This document shows positions 8,868-18,283 of a stretch of 64,000 nt of DNA, in pieces. Position 1 is the first letter of the stretch. The number at the start of each line of letters is the position of its first letter. The notes beneath the pieces are model-generated. The model did not search any database. It was not told the DNA's origin and was given only the letters and a program-made list of their open reading frames with translations. The DNA comes from Streptomyces collinus Tu 365 (GTDB lineage: Bacteria > Actinomycetota > Actinomycetes > Streptomycetales > Streptomycetaceae): contig NC_021985.1 of assembly GCF_000444875.1 (NCBI RefSeq), forward strand, positions 1,984,001-2,048,000, in the 5' to 3' direction. Both the position numbers and the translations under genes were made by a program.

Positions 8868-8904
8868 ACACGGGCGCCGTACGGGAAACGTACGGCGCCC
8901 GTGT
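8868..8904 (-). terminator. Hairpin terminator after pafA
   Basis: A 16-bp perfect stem (8868-8883 with 8889-8904) with a 5-nt loop lies between the pafA stop and the FKBP lipoprotein. No U-run follows on either side. Its length still suggests a terminator of the kind common in Streptomyces. Confidence 0.75.
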
Positions 8905-8952
8905 GGCGCTCCGGCATTCCTGCCCGGAAACGCTTGACTCGTGGGCCTTTCG

Positions 8953-10314
8953 CTACATTCCGGCGATCAGCTTCTCCACCCGGTCGTCCACCGAACGGAA
9001 CGGGTCCTTGCACAGGACGGTGCGCTGCGCCTGGTCGTTGAGTTTCAGGTGCACCCAGTCGACCGTGAAGTCACGGCGCTGTTCCTGTGCCCGGCGGATG
9101 AAGTCGCCGCGCAGCCGTGCCCGAGTGGTCTGCGGGGGAACCGACTTGCCTTCGAAGATCTTCAAGTCGTTGCAGATCCGGGTGGCTTGGCCCTTCTTCT
9201 CCAGCAGGTAGTACAGACCACGACGGCGGTGGATGTCGTGGTAGGCGAGGTCTATCTGGGCGACCCGCGGGTGCGACATGGTCATGTTGTGCTTGGCCCG
9301 GTACCGCTCGATGAGCTTGTACTTCATGACCCAGTCGATCTCGGTGCCGATGCGGTCGAGTTCCTCGGTCTCGATCGCGTCGAGGGTGCGGCCCCACAGC
9401 TCCAGCACCTGCGCGACGGTGCCGGTGCGGATGCCCCGGCGGTCGCAGAAGTCCACGGCCTTGTCGAAGTACTCGCGCTGCACCTCCAGCGCGGACGCCT
9501 CCCGGCCGCTGGCCAGGCGCACCTTGCGCCGGCCGGTGATGTCGTGGCTGACCTCGCGGATCGCCCGGATCGGGTTCTCCAGGGTGAGGTCGCGCATGAC
9601 GGTGCCCGCCTCGATCATGCGCAGCACCAGGTCGGTGGCGCCGACCTTCAGCAGCATGGTCGTCTCGGACATGTTCGAGTCGCCCACGATGACGTGCAGG
9701 CGGCGGTAGCGCTCGGCGTCCGCGTGCGGCTCGTCGCGGGTGTTGATGATGGGCCGGGAGCGGGTCGTCGCCGAGGAGACGCCCTCCCAGATGTGCTCCG
9801 CGCGCTGGCTGACGCAGTAGACGGCGCCGCGCGGGGTCTGCAGGACCTTGCCCGCACCGCACAGGAGCTGCCTGGTCACCAGGAAGGGGATGAGAATGTC
9901 CGCGAGCCGGGAGAACTCCCCGTGCCGGGCCACCAGATAGTTCTCGTGGCAGCCGTAGGAGTTGCCCGCCGAGTCGGTGTTGTTCTTGAAGAGGTAGACG
10001 TCGCCCGCGATTCCCTCCTCGTGCAGGCGTCGTTCCGCGTCCACCAGGAGTCCCTCGAGAATGCGCTCGCCGGCCTTGTCGTGGGTGACCAGTTCGGTCA
10101 CGTTGTCACATTCGGGTGTCGCGTATTCCGGATGTGATCCCACGTCGAGATAGAGCCGGGCGCCGTTTCGCAGAAAGACATTGCTGCTGCGGCCCCATGA
10201 CACGACACGGCGGAAGAGGTACCGCGCCACCTCGTCAGGAGACAGGCGGCGCTGTCCCCTGAACGTGCACGTGACGCCGTACTCGTTCTCCAGCCCGAAA
10301 ATGCGGCGGTCCAT
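8953..10314 (-). CDS. pafA: Pup-protein ligase PafA
   Basis: The 453-residue enzyme uses ATP to join the C-terminal Glu of Pup to substrate lysines, marking proteins for the proteasome. It has the glutamine-synthetase-like fold. Key residues are visible: Glu9 in GLENEYGV (metal binding) and Asp57 in LYLDVG (the catalytic base in mycobacterial PafA). The length equals that of characterised PafA proteins (~452). It lacks the long loop present in Dop. The MFS gene ends only 9 nt before its ATG, so pafA is probably translated as the second gene of that transcript. The same organisation is known from S. coelicolor (SCO1640, from memory). Confidence 0.96.
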   Translation of the reverse strand: MDRRIFGLENEYGVTCTFRGQRRLSPDEVARYLFRRVVSWGRSSNVFLRNGARLYLDVGSHPEYATPECDNVTELVTHDKAGERILEGLLVDAERRLHEEGIAGDVYLFKNNTDSAGNSYGCHENYLVARHGEFSRLADILIPFLVTRQLLCGAGKVLQTPRGAVYCVSQRAEHIWEGVSSATTRSRPIINTRDEPHADAERYRRLHVIVGDSNMSETTMLLKVGATDLVLRMIEAGTVMRDLTLENPIRAIREVSHDITGRRKVRLASGREASALEVQREYFDKAVDFCDRRGIRTGTVAQVLELWGRTLDAIETEELDRIGTEIDWVMKYKLIERYRAKHNMTMSHPRVAQIDLAYHDIHRRRGLYYLLEKKGQATRICNDLKIFEGKSVPPQTTRARLRGDFIRRAQEQRRDFTVDWVHLKLNDQAQRTVLCKDPFRSVDDRVEKLIAGM

Positions 10315-10323
10315 GACTGAACA

Positions 10324-11583
10324 TTACGCCCGATCCCCTGAGCTGAAACGGGGTTCGACGGCACGATTTGGATCATTTTCCGATGAAGCCGCAACGACCC
10401 CGCCCCGCACGGGAGCTGCGAGGACCCGTCCGGTGGCGAGCAGGACCAGCAGGGACACGGCCCCGGCGGCGGCCGGCAGCGCGAATCCCCACAGCGCGCC
10501 ACCGGTCTGGACGACCGGCCCCGCCAGGCCCGTTCCGACCGAGGCGCCCACGGTGAACGTCGTCACCAGCCAGGAGAACGCCTCCGTGACGGTGCCGCTC
10601 GGCGCGTGCCGGTCGACGATGATGAAGGCGCAGGCGATGCAGGGCGCGAGGAAGACTCCGGCGACCAGGGTGAGCAGCACCATGGCGACCGTGCCGGGCA
10701 TCAGGGTGAGCGGCAGGTAACAGACCGCCAGAAGGGCCACCAGGAGCCGCAGTCGCCGTTCGGGGGTGCCGCCCCACTGGCGGGCCCCGTAGACGGTGCC
10801 GCCGATGAGCGCCCCGAGGCCGAGCGCGGCCATCAGCCAGCCGTAGACGGCGTCGCCGCCGTGGTCGTCGGCGTAGGGCACGGAGGCGACCGTGATGGAG
10901 CCGAGCGCGATGCCGATGAACAGGAAGGCGCCGAGCAGCGCGAGCAGGCCGGGCGAGCGCAGGGCGCCCAGCCAGTGCGCCTCGCGGGGCGCCGAGCGCC
11001 ACGCGCGCGAGGGCGGCGAGACGACCACCGAGAGGGCGCCGAGGACACCGACGGCGTTCAGCACGAGCAGGGCCGCGCGCTCCGACCACAGCGAGACGCA
11101 CAGGGTCACCAGCAGCGGGCCGACGGTGAACATGACCTCCTGGGCGATCGCGTCCATGGCGTACGCGGTGTGCACCTGCTCCTCGCGGCGCAGCACGGAG
11201 GGCCACAGGGCGCGCAGGCCGCCCTCCAGGGGCGGGGTGAACAGGCCCGCGGCCGCGACGCAGACGTAGGCCAGGGGCAGCGGGTCGGTGCCCAGGAAGG
11301 CGAAGGCCGTCATGGCGAGCGCCGCCAGGACGGCGGCCGGCAGCTGCACGCGCGGCTGGCCGTGCAGGTCCACGAGCCGGCCGAGGACCGGCTGGCCGAC
11401 CGCGTTGGCGACGCCGTACACCGCGGCGAGCGCCCCGGCCAGGCTGTAGGTGCCGCCCTCGGCGCGGACGAACAGCACCAGGGCGATCGCGGCCGTCGCG
11501 TTGGGCAGCCGGCCCACCAGCGTGCCGGTCAGCAGCCGGGCCGCGTGTCTCGCCCGGAGGATCTCTAGGTATCCCGCGGCCAT
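10324..11583 (-). CDS. Major facilitator superfamily transporter
   Basis: The 419-residue protein has about 12 hydrophobic segments and MFS loop signatures such as GRLVDLHGQPR after helix 2. It is a plasma-membrane secondary transporter of unknown substrate. The ATG at 11583 has GGAGG 5 nt upstream; a TTG four codons earlier is less likely. It is divergent from the LacI-family gene and its stop codon lies 9 nt before pafA, so MFS and pafA form an operon. An inverted repeat in the divergent promoter (11600-11626) could let the LacI protein control the operon, including pupylation. Confidence 0.85.
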   Translation of the reverse strand: MAAGYLEILRARHAARLLTGTLVGRLPNATAAIALVLFVRAEGGTYSLAGALAAVYGVANAVGQPVLGRLVDLHGQPRVQLPAAVLAALAMTAFAFLGTDPLPLAYVCVAAAGLFTPPLEGGLRALWPSVLRREEQVHTAYAMDAIAQEVMFTVGPLLVTLCVSLWSERAALLVLNAVGVLGALSVVVSPPSRAWRSAPREAHWLGALRSPGLLALLGAFLFIGIALGSITVASVPYADDHGGDAVYGWLMAALGLGALIGGTVYGARQWGGTPERRLRLLVALLAVCYLPLTLMPGTVAMVLLTLVAGVFLAPCIACAFIIVDRHAPSGTVTEAFSWLVTTFTVGASVGTGLAGPVVQTGGALWGFALPAAAGAVSLLVLLATGRVLAAPVRGGVVAASSENDPNRAVEPRFSSGDRA

Positions 11584-11599
11584 GCCCGCCTCCAAGTGT

Positions 11600-11626
11600 T
11601 ACGTATAACTTCGCCGCTCATACGTA
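11600..11626. promoter_or_regulatory. Candidate LacI-family operator in divergent promoter
   Basis: The heptamer TACGTAT (11600-11606) is repeated inverted as ATACGTA (11620-11626), with half-site centres 20 nt apart. The region is AT-rich for this genome and lies between the MFS-pafA operon and the divergent lacI-family gene. Both its position and its symmetry suit an operator. It is an inference that the adjacent regulator binds it. Confidence 0.45.
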
Positions 11627-11687
11627 CCATGTGCGCTGTTCACGCGTCCAGACGAGCGGCAACCCCAAGCAGAGGAGCAGGCCCACG

Positions 11688-12710
11688 GTGCCACGCAGCA
11701 GCACGCGCCCGACCAGCCGTGACGTCGCGCAGGCGGCCGGGGTGTCCCAGGCGGCCGTCTCGCTCGTCCTCGGCGACAAGTGGCGCGGCCGGGTCTCCGA
11801 GGCCACCGCCGAGCGGGTCCGCGCGGCCGCGCGCGAGCTGGGCTACCGGCCCAACCTGGCGGCCCGCAACCTGCGCCTGGGCCGCACCCGCACCGTCCTG
11901 CTCGTGGTGCCGGCCCTGACGACCGAGTTCTTCGCCGGCGTCTACACCGGCGCGGCACGCGTGGCGGCCCGGCACGGCTTCGGCGTCGTGCTCTACCCCT
12001 CCCCCCAGGGCATCGGCCCGGCCCGTGACCCCTTCGCCTCCGCGCAGGCGGCCCTGGACGGCGTCATCGCCTCCTCGATGGCCGCCGACGCCCTCACCGC
12101 CATCCGCGGCGACCAGCTCCCGCTGGTCATGCTCGACAGCGATCCCGAGGGCAGCCTGGGCGCCGCGACCGTGAACCTGGACATCGCCGACGGCGTCCGC
12201 CAGGTCACCGAGCACCTGCTCGGTCTCGGGCACCGCCGCTTCCTGCACCTCGCGGCCGACGTCCCCTCCTGGACCTTCGAGCTGCGCGCCCGCGAGCTGG
12301 CCGCACGGCTGGCCGCCGTCCCCGGCACCGCGATCCGCACGGCCGCCGCGCCGATCTCCATCGACGACGCGGTCGCCGCCGCCGAGGCCGCGCTCACCCG
12401 GCCCGGCCCCCGGCCGACCGCCGTGGTCTGCGACGACGACAAACTGGCCGCCGGCGCCTACAAGGCCATACGCCGCCTCGGCCTGCGCGTCCCCGACGAC
12501 ATCTCCGTCACCGGCCTGGACGACCTGGCCCTCGCCACCGCCCTCGACCCGGAGCTCACCACGGTGCGCCTGGACGCCGAGCGGTTCGGTGAACGCGGCA
12601 TGGAGGCCCTGCTGGCCGTCCTGGACGGCCGGGATCCCGAGGGCGAGGACATCCCGGTCGAACTGGTCGTACGAGGCTCCACGGCCCGAGCGTCCGCGCC
12701 GGCCCCCTAG
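11688..12710 (+). CDS. LacI-family transcriptional regulator
   Basis: The 340-residue protein has a LacI-type HTH at the N-terminus (TSRDVAQAAGVSQAAVSLVLG, about residues 8-28) and a periplasmic-binding-protein-like ligand domain (about 65-335). The effector is unknown, probably a sugar or sugar-like compound. GTG at 11688 is chosen because AGGAG lies 10 nt upstream and the HTH starts right after. It is divergent from the MFS-pafA operon, so it may repress that operon and itself through the inverted repeat between them. No downstream partner gene exists on this strand. Confidence 0.88.
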   Translation: MPRSSTRPTSRDVAQAAGVSQAAVSLVLGDKWRGRVSEATAERVRAAARELGYRPNLAARNLRLGRTRTVLLVVPALTTEFFAGVYTGAARVAARHGFGVVLYPSPQGIGPARDPFASAQAALDGVIASSMAADALTAIRGDQLPLVMLDSDPEGSLGAATVNLDIADGVRQVTEHLLGLGHRRFLHLAADVPSWTFELRARELAARLAAVPGTAIRTAAAPISIDDAVAAAEAALTRPGPRPTAVVCDDDKLAAGAYKAIRRLGLRVPDDISVTGLDDLALATALDPELTTVRLDAERFGERGMEALLAVLDGRDPEGEDIPVELVVRGSTARASAPAP

Positions 12711-13160
12711 AACGGGCCCACGGCCGAAAGCGACCGACCGCCTGCACGCCACGGCCGGAGGCCGGGCCTGCCGGGAGCCGGGGCTGTCGGGCCTGCCGGA
12801 GGCGGGACGGCTGCGGCTGGATGCCTGGCGCAGGGGCGGCTGCGGCGGGACGCCTCCGGCGGAAGGCGGTCTGCCGGCCGTCCGGACCACGGCGCAGCCG
12901 CTGCGGCCGGAGCCCCGGGCCCACCGCCGATCAGGCGACGGGACGGCCGCGGCCAAGCGGCGACCGGCTGGCTGCGGGCCGGATGCCCGGCGGCACGGCT
13001 CCGGACCCGATGCCCGGCGGAAACGGCGCGGCGGCGGCACGATGCTGGGCGGAAGCGGCACGGCTGCGGTCGGAGGCCGGGGCGCCGGCGGCCGGGGCGC
13101 TACGCAGCCGCTGCGGCCGGGGCCCGGGGCGCCGCTGATCAGGTGCGGGGACGGCCGCGG
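12711..13160. repeat. Gene-free, degenerate-repeat region
   Basis: No gene is supported in these 450 nt. The stretch is built of related GC-rich words. About 70 nt at 12893-12964 are an imperfect copy of 13103-13168, which spans the last codons and stop of the P-type ATPase gene. The shift is 210 nt, and in the upstream copy the stop codon context is changed. A shorter motif around GATGCCCGGCGG recurs 30 nt apart (12982-13020). It looks like decayed tandem duplication of the 3' end of the ATPase gene. Open frames here have no protein-like features. Confidence 0.55.
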
Positions 13161-16100
13161 CTAGGCGGCGGCCGGCCGGGGCGCCGCCGGTACCAGGCGG
13201 GTCACCGTCTCCTCCAGGCGGGGCAGGGCTCGCTGGCCCGCCAGTGCGGCGAGGATGCCGAGGGCGACGCCCGCCCATGCCACCGGGCCCAGCGGGGTGC
13301 AGCCGAACGCGCCGCTCACCCCGGGCGTCTCGATGAGCGCGACCAGGGCCAGCGCCGAGCCCAGCACGGTGAACCGCACCAGCGGGCTGTTCCTGCGGTC
13401 CAGCAGGGTCTGGACGAGCTGGGTGCCCACCACCCCGCACAGCGCCATGGTGCTGGACCGGCGCTCCGTCCCCGGCGTGAAGCGGCCCACCAGCCAGGCC
13501 GTCAGCGCGCCCACGGACGTGGTCAGCGCCCGGTGCCGGATCTGCCGGACCAGCGGCTCCCCGAGCACCCCGCCGGCCACGTCCTCCGGTGCCCGGGGGC
13601 CCGTCTGCCGGCCGGCCTCCTGACCGGCCTTCGGGGTCACCGCCACCGCCATCGCCGGGAACAGGTCCGTGAACAGGTTCACCAGCAGCATCTGCCGCGT
13701 CGACAGCGGCGCCCGGCCCGACACCAGCGTCCCCAGCAGCCCGAAGCCCACCTCACCCGCGTTCCCGCCGATCAGGATCGCGATGGCGTCCGCCACGCTG
13801 TGCCACAGGGCGCGGCCCTCGCCGACGGCCGCGATCAGGGCGGTCAGGTCCTCGTCCGTCAGGACGATGTCGGCGGCGTTGCGGGCCGCCGCCGAACCGC
13901 GGGCGTTGATCCCCACGCCGATGTCGGCCGCCCGGATCGCCGCCGCGTCGTTCGCGCCGTCGCCGACCATGCCGACCACCCGGCCCGCGTCCCGCAGCGC
14001 CTCGATGACCTGGAGCTTCTGCTCGGGAGCCACCCGGGCCACCACGGACGCGTCGCGCAGCATCCGCGCCCGGGCCGAGCGGTCCGCCGACGCCAGCTCG
14101 TCCCCCGTCACCACCACCGGCTCCTCCGGCCAGCCCAGACCGCGCGCGATGGCGCGCGCCGTCTGCGGGTGGTCCCCGGTGAGCATGACGGGGCGCACCC
14201 CGGACTCGTACAGCCCCTGCACCAGCGCCTCGGACGTCTCCCGGGGCACGTCCGACAGGGCCAGCAGCCCCGTGAACCGCAGTCCGCGCAACGGCTCCAC
14301 CAGGGCCGCCGCCTCGTCCTCGCCGTCGGCCAGCCGCCGTTCGGCCACCGCCAGCACCCGCAGCCCGTCCCCCGCCAGGTCGTGCGCGGCGTCGGAGGCA
14401 CCCGGCACCAGGTCCTCGCACGCGGGCAGCACGGTCTCCGGCGCGCCCTTCACGACCAGCACCGGGCCGCCGTCGCCCGTCCGGCCCACGGCGGCCGCGT
14501 ACCCCCGCCCGGCCTCGAAGGGCAGCCCCTCCGACTGCACCCACCCGGGGTCGTCGCCGGCCGCGTCGAGCACCGCCTCGTCGGTGGCGTGCACCGGGCG
14601 CTGAGACCCGCCGTTCAGCCGGGGGCAGGCGCGCGCGGCGACCCGTACGGTCTCCTCCACCGCCGCGTCGTCCGCGGCGCGCACCCCGCCTCCGGCGTCC
14701 GACGCCCGTACCAGGCGCAGCCGGTTCTCGGTGAGGGTGCCGGTCTTGTCGAAGCAGATCGTGTCCATCCGGCCCAGCGCCTCCAGCGTGCGCGGCGTGC
14801 GCACGAGCACGCCGCCACGGCTCAGCCGCCGTGCCGCTGCGAGCTGCGCCACCGTGGCCACCAGCGGCAGCCCCTCGGGCACCGCGGCGACCCCGACGGC
14901 CACCCCGCCGCTGACCGCCTCCCGGATCGGCGTACCGCGCAGCAGCGCCACGCCGGTCACCGCCGCGCCGCCCGCGAGCGTCCACGGCAGCGCCTTGCGG
15001 GTCAGCTCCTGCAGCCGGGCCTGCACCCCGCCCGCCGGGGGCGTGCGCGCGGCCAGGTGGACGGCGCGGGCGGCCTCCGTACGGTCGCCGGTGTCCACCA
15101 CCACGGCCCGGGCCTGTCCGGCCACCACCGTCGTGCCCTCGAAGACCATGCAGTGCCGGTCGGCCACCGGCGCGTGCGGTGTCGGATCGGTCTGCTTCTG
15201 CACCGGCAGCGACTCGCCCGTCAGCGCGGACTCGTCGACCTCGAGGCCGTCCTCCCAGAGCAGACGCGCGTCCGCCGGGACGACGTCGTCGCCCTTCAGC
15301 TCGATCACGTCACCCGGCTCGAGGCGCCCGGCGTCCACCGTGCGGGTGCCGCCCGCGGGCGCCTCGCTCTCCGGCGGCGCCACCCGCGCCTTCTGCTGCT
15401 GCTCCGCCACCAGACCGGACAGCGCCCGCTCGGCGCGCAGCCGTTGTACACCCCCCACCAGCGCGTTCAGGTCGAGTGCTCCCACGACGAGCAACGCGTC
15501 CACCACCGAGCCGAGGATCGCCGACGCCGCCGAGCCGACCGCCAGCACCGGCGTCAGCGGGTCGTGCAGCTCGCCCCGCACCGCCCGGCCCAGCTCCACC
15601 GTCCAGCGCGCCGGGGCGACCGCCGGGTGCCGCGTCACGGCCCGGACGGCGCCCCGCACTCCTTCGCCAGCCCGCCGCAACGGCGTGGGCGTGCCCGCCT
15701 CCGACTCCCGTTCCAGCCGTTCGCGCGCCTCCCGCGGGGCCAGTTCGTGCCAGTGCACCCGGGGCCGGGGGTGCGGGGCTCCGGCCGCCGCCACGGACAG
15801 CGCCGCCCGTGCCCCGGACAGCAGGGCGCCCGCGGCGCCCACGTCCACCGGCGCGTGCCGCAGGCCCGGCAGCACCGACCGGCGCCCGCGCCCGCCGCCG
15901 GACTCGCCGACCGCCACGAGCAGCCCGGAGAGCGCCGCGCCCGAGCGCGCCAGCGTCTGTGAGCGGCGGCCCACCGTGCGGGCCGCCGGGACCGCCGTCA
16001 GCAGCCGCCACACGTCCGTCAGACCGTGCAGGGCCAGCACGTCCGCGCCCCACACCACGGCGCCGGCCGGATCGGCCAGCGCCACCGCCACGTCGCTCGC

Positions 16101-17492
16101 CCGCAGCCCCGCGAGCACGTCCCGTTCCTGCGCCGAGCGCATCCGGGCGACGGTCAGCACCACCCGCTCGTCCTGGCGCAGTTCGTACACCACGTCGTCC
16201 AGCGGCCGCCGGGCGTCCACCACCTGGTCGGCCAGTCCCGTGAAGTCCTCCAGCACCGGGTCGTCCACCACGACCACCCGCAGCCCGGCCCGCCGCGCCG
16301 CGTCCAGCACCGGCTCCACCCACGGATCGGCCTCGCCGTCCGCGCCGCGCAGCGCACTCGGGTGCAGGACGACCGTGCCCACCAGCTCGAGCTGCCGCAA
16401 CCGCTCGGGATCGCGCACCAGCACCCCGGAGCGGGCCAGCATGCCCCCCAGCACCGCGTGGAAGGCGGCGGGTCCGTAGCGCGCCGCCTTCGGGGAACCG
16501 GCCAGCACCGCCTCCGCGGCCTCCGCCGTGTCGTGCTTGACCAGCAGCGTCGCCAGTGCGCCCAGCACGCTGCCGGTCGCCGCGTGCGACGCGTACTCCT
16601 GGGCCGGGGTCACCCGGGGCGCCGGGCGCGGCGCCCCGTCCGCGCCCACGCTCACCCGCTCCGGCAGGCACAGCTCGTCGTGCACGGCGTCGAAGGCGGC
16701 GGCCCGGGCCACCGCCTCGGCGAGCTGGCAGCCCCGCAGCGCCCCGTCGAGCACCAGGGACGACGGGGTCTGCCCGGCGCCGTGCGCCGCCGCGTTGGCG
16801 CAGGCCAGCGCAAGATCCATGCCCGGCCCGCCGAGCTTCGCGCGCAGGGTGCGCCGGACCCACGGGTTCTCCCGCAGGAACGTCACCGCCGCGGTCACCG
16901 CGCGAGGCGACGGCGGCAGCCGCAGCGCGTACGCCGTCAGCGCCGCACCGGCGCCGAGCACATCCGCGGCCAGGGCCGTCGCGGCCACCCGGACCGCCAC
17001 CGGGTCCGCCGGGTGCGTGATCTCCTCCGGCCCCTCGGGGGCCGCCAGCACGAGACCGTGCCGTTCCGCCAGCTCCTGCGCCCGTTCCAGCACCAGGTCG
17101 GCGAACCGCTCCTCGGTGGCCGTCACCACCAGCCGTGCCAGCCCCTCGTCCCAGTAGGCCAGCAGCACGTCCGGGTGTTCCGCGAGGGCCGCCGCCACCT
17201 GGCGAGCCACCTGCTCCATGCCGTGCCGCACGGCGGCGGCGTCCGCCGGCCGCAGGGCCAGGTGCTGCCGGGCCCCGGCCCGCCAGCGGTGACCGCCGCC
17301 CGGCATCGCGTTGCCGGCGACCCGCGCCACCCGCACCGTGGCGTCCGCCGTGCGGACCCCCGCGCGCGCCGTGCCCGCCGCCAGCCCGGCCGCCGCGCCC
17401 ACGGCGGGCGCCGCCGCCCGGGCGAGGAGCCTGGGGGCCGCCGGCAGCAGCCGCGCGGCGGCGGAGGGCACCGTGAGCAGTGTGAACGTCAT
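13161..17492 (-). CDS. Double-length (CtpI-like) cation-transporting P-type ATPase
   Basis: The 1443-residue protein has a complete P-type ATPase in its C-terminal half: TGES (758-761), VPEGLP, phosphorylation motif DKTGTLT with Asp915, TGDHPQT, and GDGAND (1177-1182), with flanking membrane helices. The VPEGLP motif fits P2-type Ca or other divalent-cation pumps. The N-terminal ~650 residues look like an eroded second copy. LVRDPERLRQLELVGTVVLH aligns with the stretch before Asp915, but His377 replaces Asp and the KTGT motif is lost. Mycobacterial CtpI has a similar size. The ATG at 17492 has GAGGAT upstream. A small membrane-protein gene lies 98 nt upstream in the same direction. The ion is unknown. 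Confidence 0.88.
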   Translation of the reverse strand: MTFTLLTVPSAAARLLPAAPRLLARAAAPAVGAAAGLAAGTARAGVRTADATVRVARVAGNAMPGGGHRWRAGARQHLALRPADAAAVRHGMEQVARQVAAALAEHPDVLLAYWDEGLARLVVTATEERFADLVLERAQELAERHGLVLAAPEGPEEITHPADPVAVRVAATALAADVLGAGAALTAYALRLPPSPRAVTAAVTFLRENPWVRRTLRAKLGGPGMDLALACANAAAHGAGQTPSSLVLDGALRGCQLAEAVARAAAFDAVHDELCLPERVSVGADGAPRPAPRVTPAQEYASHAATGSVLGALATLLVKHDTAEAAEAVLAGSPKAARYGPAAFHAVLGGMLARSGVLVRDPERLRQLELVGTVVLHPSALRGADGEADPWVEPVLDAARRAGLRVVVVDDPVLEDFTGLADQVVDARRPLDDVVYELRQDERVVLTVARMRSAQERDVLAGLRASDVAVALADPAGAVVWGADVLALHGLTDVWRLLTAVPAARTVGRRSQTLARSGAALSGLLVAVGESGGGRGRRSVLPGLRHAPVDVGAAGALLSGARAALSVAAAGAPHPRPRVHWHELAPREARERLERESEAGTPTPLRRAGEGVRGAVRAVTRHPAVAPARWTVELGRAVRGELHDPLTPVLAVGSAASAILGSVVDALLVVGALDLNALVGGVQRLRAERALSGLVAEQQQKARVAPPESEAPAGGTRTVDAGRLEPGDVIELKGDDVVPADARLLWEDGLEVDESALTGESLPVQKQTDPTPHAPVADRHCMVFEGTTVVAGQARAVVVDTGDRTEAARAVHLAARTPPAGGVQARLQELTRKALPWTLAGGAAVTGVALLRGTPIREAVSGGVAVGVAAVPEGLPLVATVAQLAAARRLSRGGVLVRTPRTLEALGRMDTICFDKTGTLTENRLRLVRASDAGGGVRAADDAAVEETVRVAARACPRLNGGSQRPVHATDEAVLDAAGDDPGWVQSEGLPFEAGRGYAAAVGRTGDGGPVLVVKGAPETVLPACEDLVPGASDAAHDLAGDGLRVLAVAERRLADGEDEAAALVEPLRGLRFTGLLALSDVPRETSEALVQGLYESGVRPVMLTGDHPQTARAIARGLGWPEEPVVVTGDELASADRSARARMLRDASVVARVAPEQKLQVIEALRDAGRVVGMVGDGANDAAAIRAADIGVGINARGSAAARNAADIVLTDEDLTALIAAVGEGRALWHSVADAIAILIGGNAGEVGFGLLGTLVSGRAPLSTRQMLLVNLFTDLFPAMAVAVTPKAGQEAGRQTGPRAPEDVAGGVLGEPLVRQIRHRALTTSVGALTAWLVGRFTPGTERRSSTMALCGVVGTQLVQTLLDRRNSPLVRFTVLGSALALVALIETPGVSGAFGCTPLGPVAWAGVALGILAALAGQRALPRLEETVTRLVPAAPRPAAA

Positions 17493-17590
17493 GGGGCATC
17501 CTCGGTGGTGTCGTGAGCGGTCGCCGGAGATTCATCGACAAGTCGACTTCGGCGCGGGGAAGGGTCTCCGTCGGGCCCGTCGGCGGGTCG

Positions 17591-18112
17591 TCAGCGGGTC
17601 GTGCGGGTGGGCCGGGCCGTGGGGCCCATCCGGCCGCCCTGCGTCATGCCTCTGACCGGTCCCGGCGCCTTGTGGTGACCGGGCTCCCCGGGCTGCCTGG
17701 CGTGGGTCGCCGCCCACACCACGGCCTCGTCGTCCGGGTCCGCCGTGACGCCCTCCGCCTCCCTGCCTGGCCGCCGGTGCCGGGGCCTGCCGGACCGCCC
17801 GCCGGGCTGCCCGGCCGGGACGTCGTCCCTCGCCCCGCCGGACCGCTGACGGTCCTCGGGCCGCGCCTGGGTCAGCCACGCGACCGCCGCGCCGGTGGCC
17901 GCCACCGGCCACTCCACGACGCCCGCCACGCCGAGCACCCCGGCCCCGGCGTACACGGCCAGCCGCCGGCTCCGCGGCGACACCGCACCCACCTTGTCCA
18001 GGGCGCCCTCGGCCACCCGGCCGACCGTCCCCGCGCCGGGCAGCCGGCCCAGCAAGGAGGCCGCGCCCCGCACGGGAGCGGTCAGTACCGAGGACGACTT
18101 CCGCTCAGTCAT
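17591..18112 (-). CDS. Membrane-associated protein of unknown function
   Basis: The 173-residue protein has one or two hydrophobic segments (about residues 50-80, AVYAGAGVLGVAGVVEWPVA) between an amphipathic N-terminus and a Gly/Pro/Arg-rich, probably disordered C-terminus. No enzyme motif is visible. It is upstream of the large ATPase gene on the same strand with a 98-nt gap, so it may be expressed with it and assist it. The strand, codon bias and neighbour spacing support a real gene; the function is not known. Confidence 0.65.
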   Translation of the reverse strand: MTERKSSSVLTAPVRGAASLLGRLPGAGTVGRVAEGALDKVGAVSPRSRRLAVYAGAGVLGVAGVVEWPVAATGAAVAWLTQARPEDRQRSGGARDDVPAGQPGGRSGRPRHRRPGREAEGVTADPDDEAVVWAATHARQPGEPGHHKAPGPVRGMTQGGRMGPTARPTRTTR

Positions 18113-18213
18113 CGCTCACACCTCCGGGACACACGTCTCGCCGTCATCCCCGAGTGCCCACAAGAACGCGGTCATCCCGCCACTACCAGGGAATCGCATC
18201 CGCACCAAGAACG

Positions 18214-18247
18214 CACCGCGCCCCGGCCGGAGGGCCGGGGCGCGGTG
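18214..18247 (-). terminator. Terminator after the proteasome prcBA genes
   Basis: A 15-bp stem (18214-18228 with 18233-18247, loop GGAG) is located 37 nt beyond the prcA stop codon. A T-rich stretch follows on the minus strand. It closes the prcB-prcA transcript. Confidence 0.8.
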
Positions 18248-18283
18248 GGTCGCCGTGCGCGGCGAAGGCGCGGGCGGAGCCGT

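Noticed and set aside
13143..15962. Very long open frames opposite the ATPase, helicase, metH and other genes
   Set aside because: In very GC-rich DNA the reverse frames stay open by codon bias. The translations are low-complexity Arg/Gly/Pro/Ala-rich and lack domains, while the other strand has clear families.
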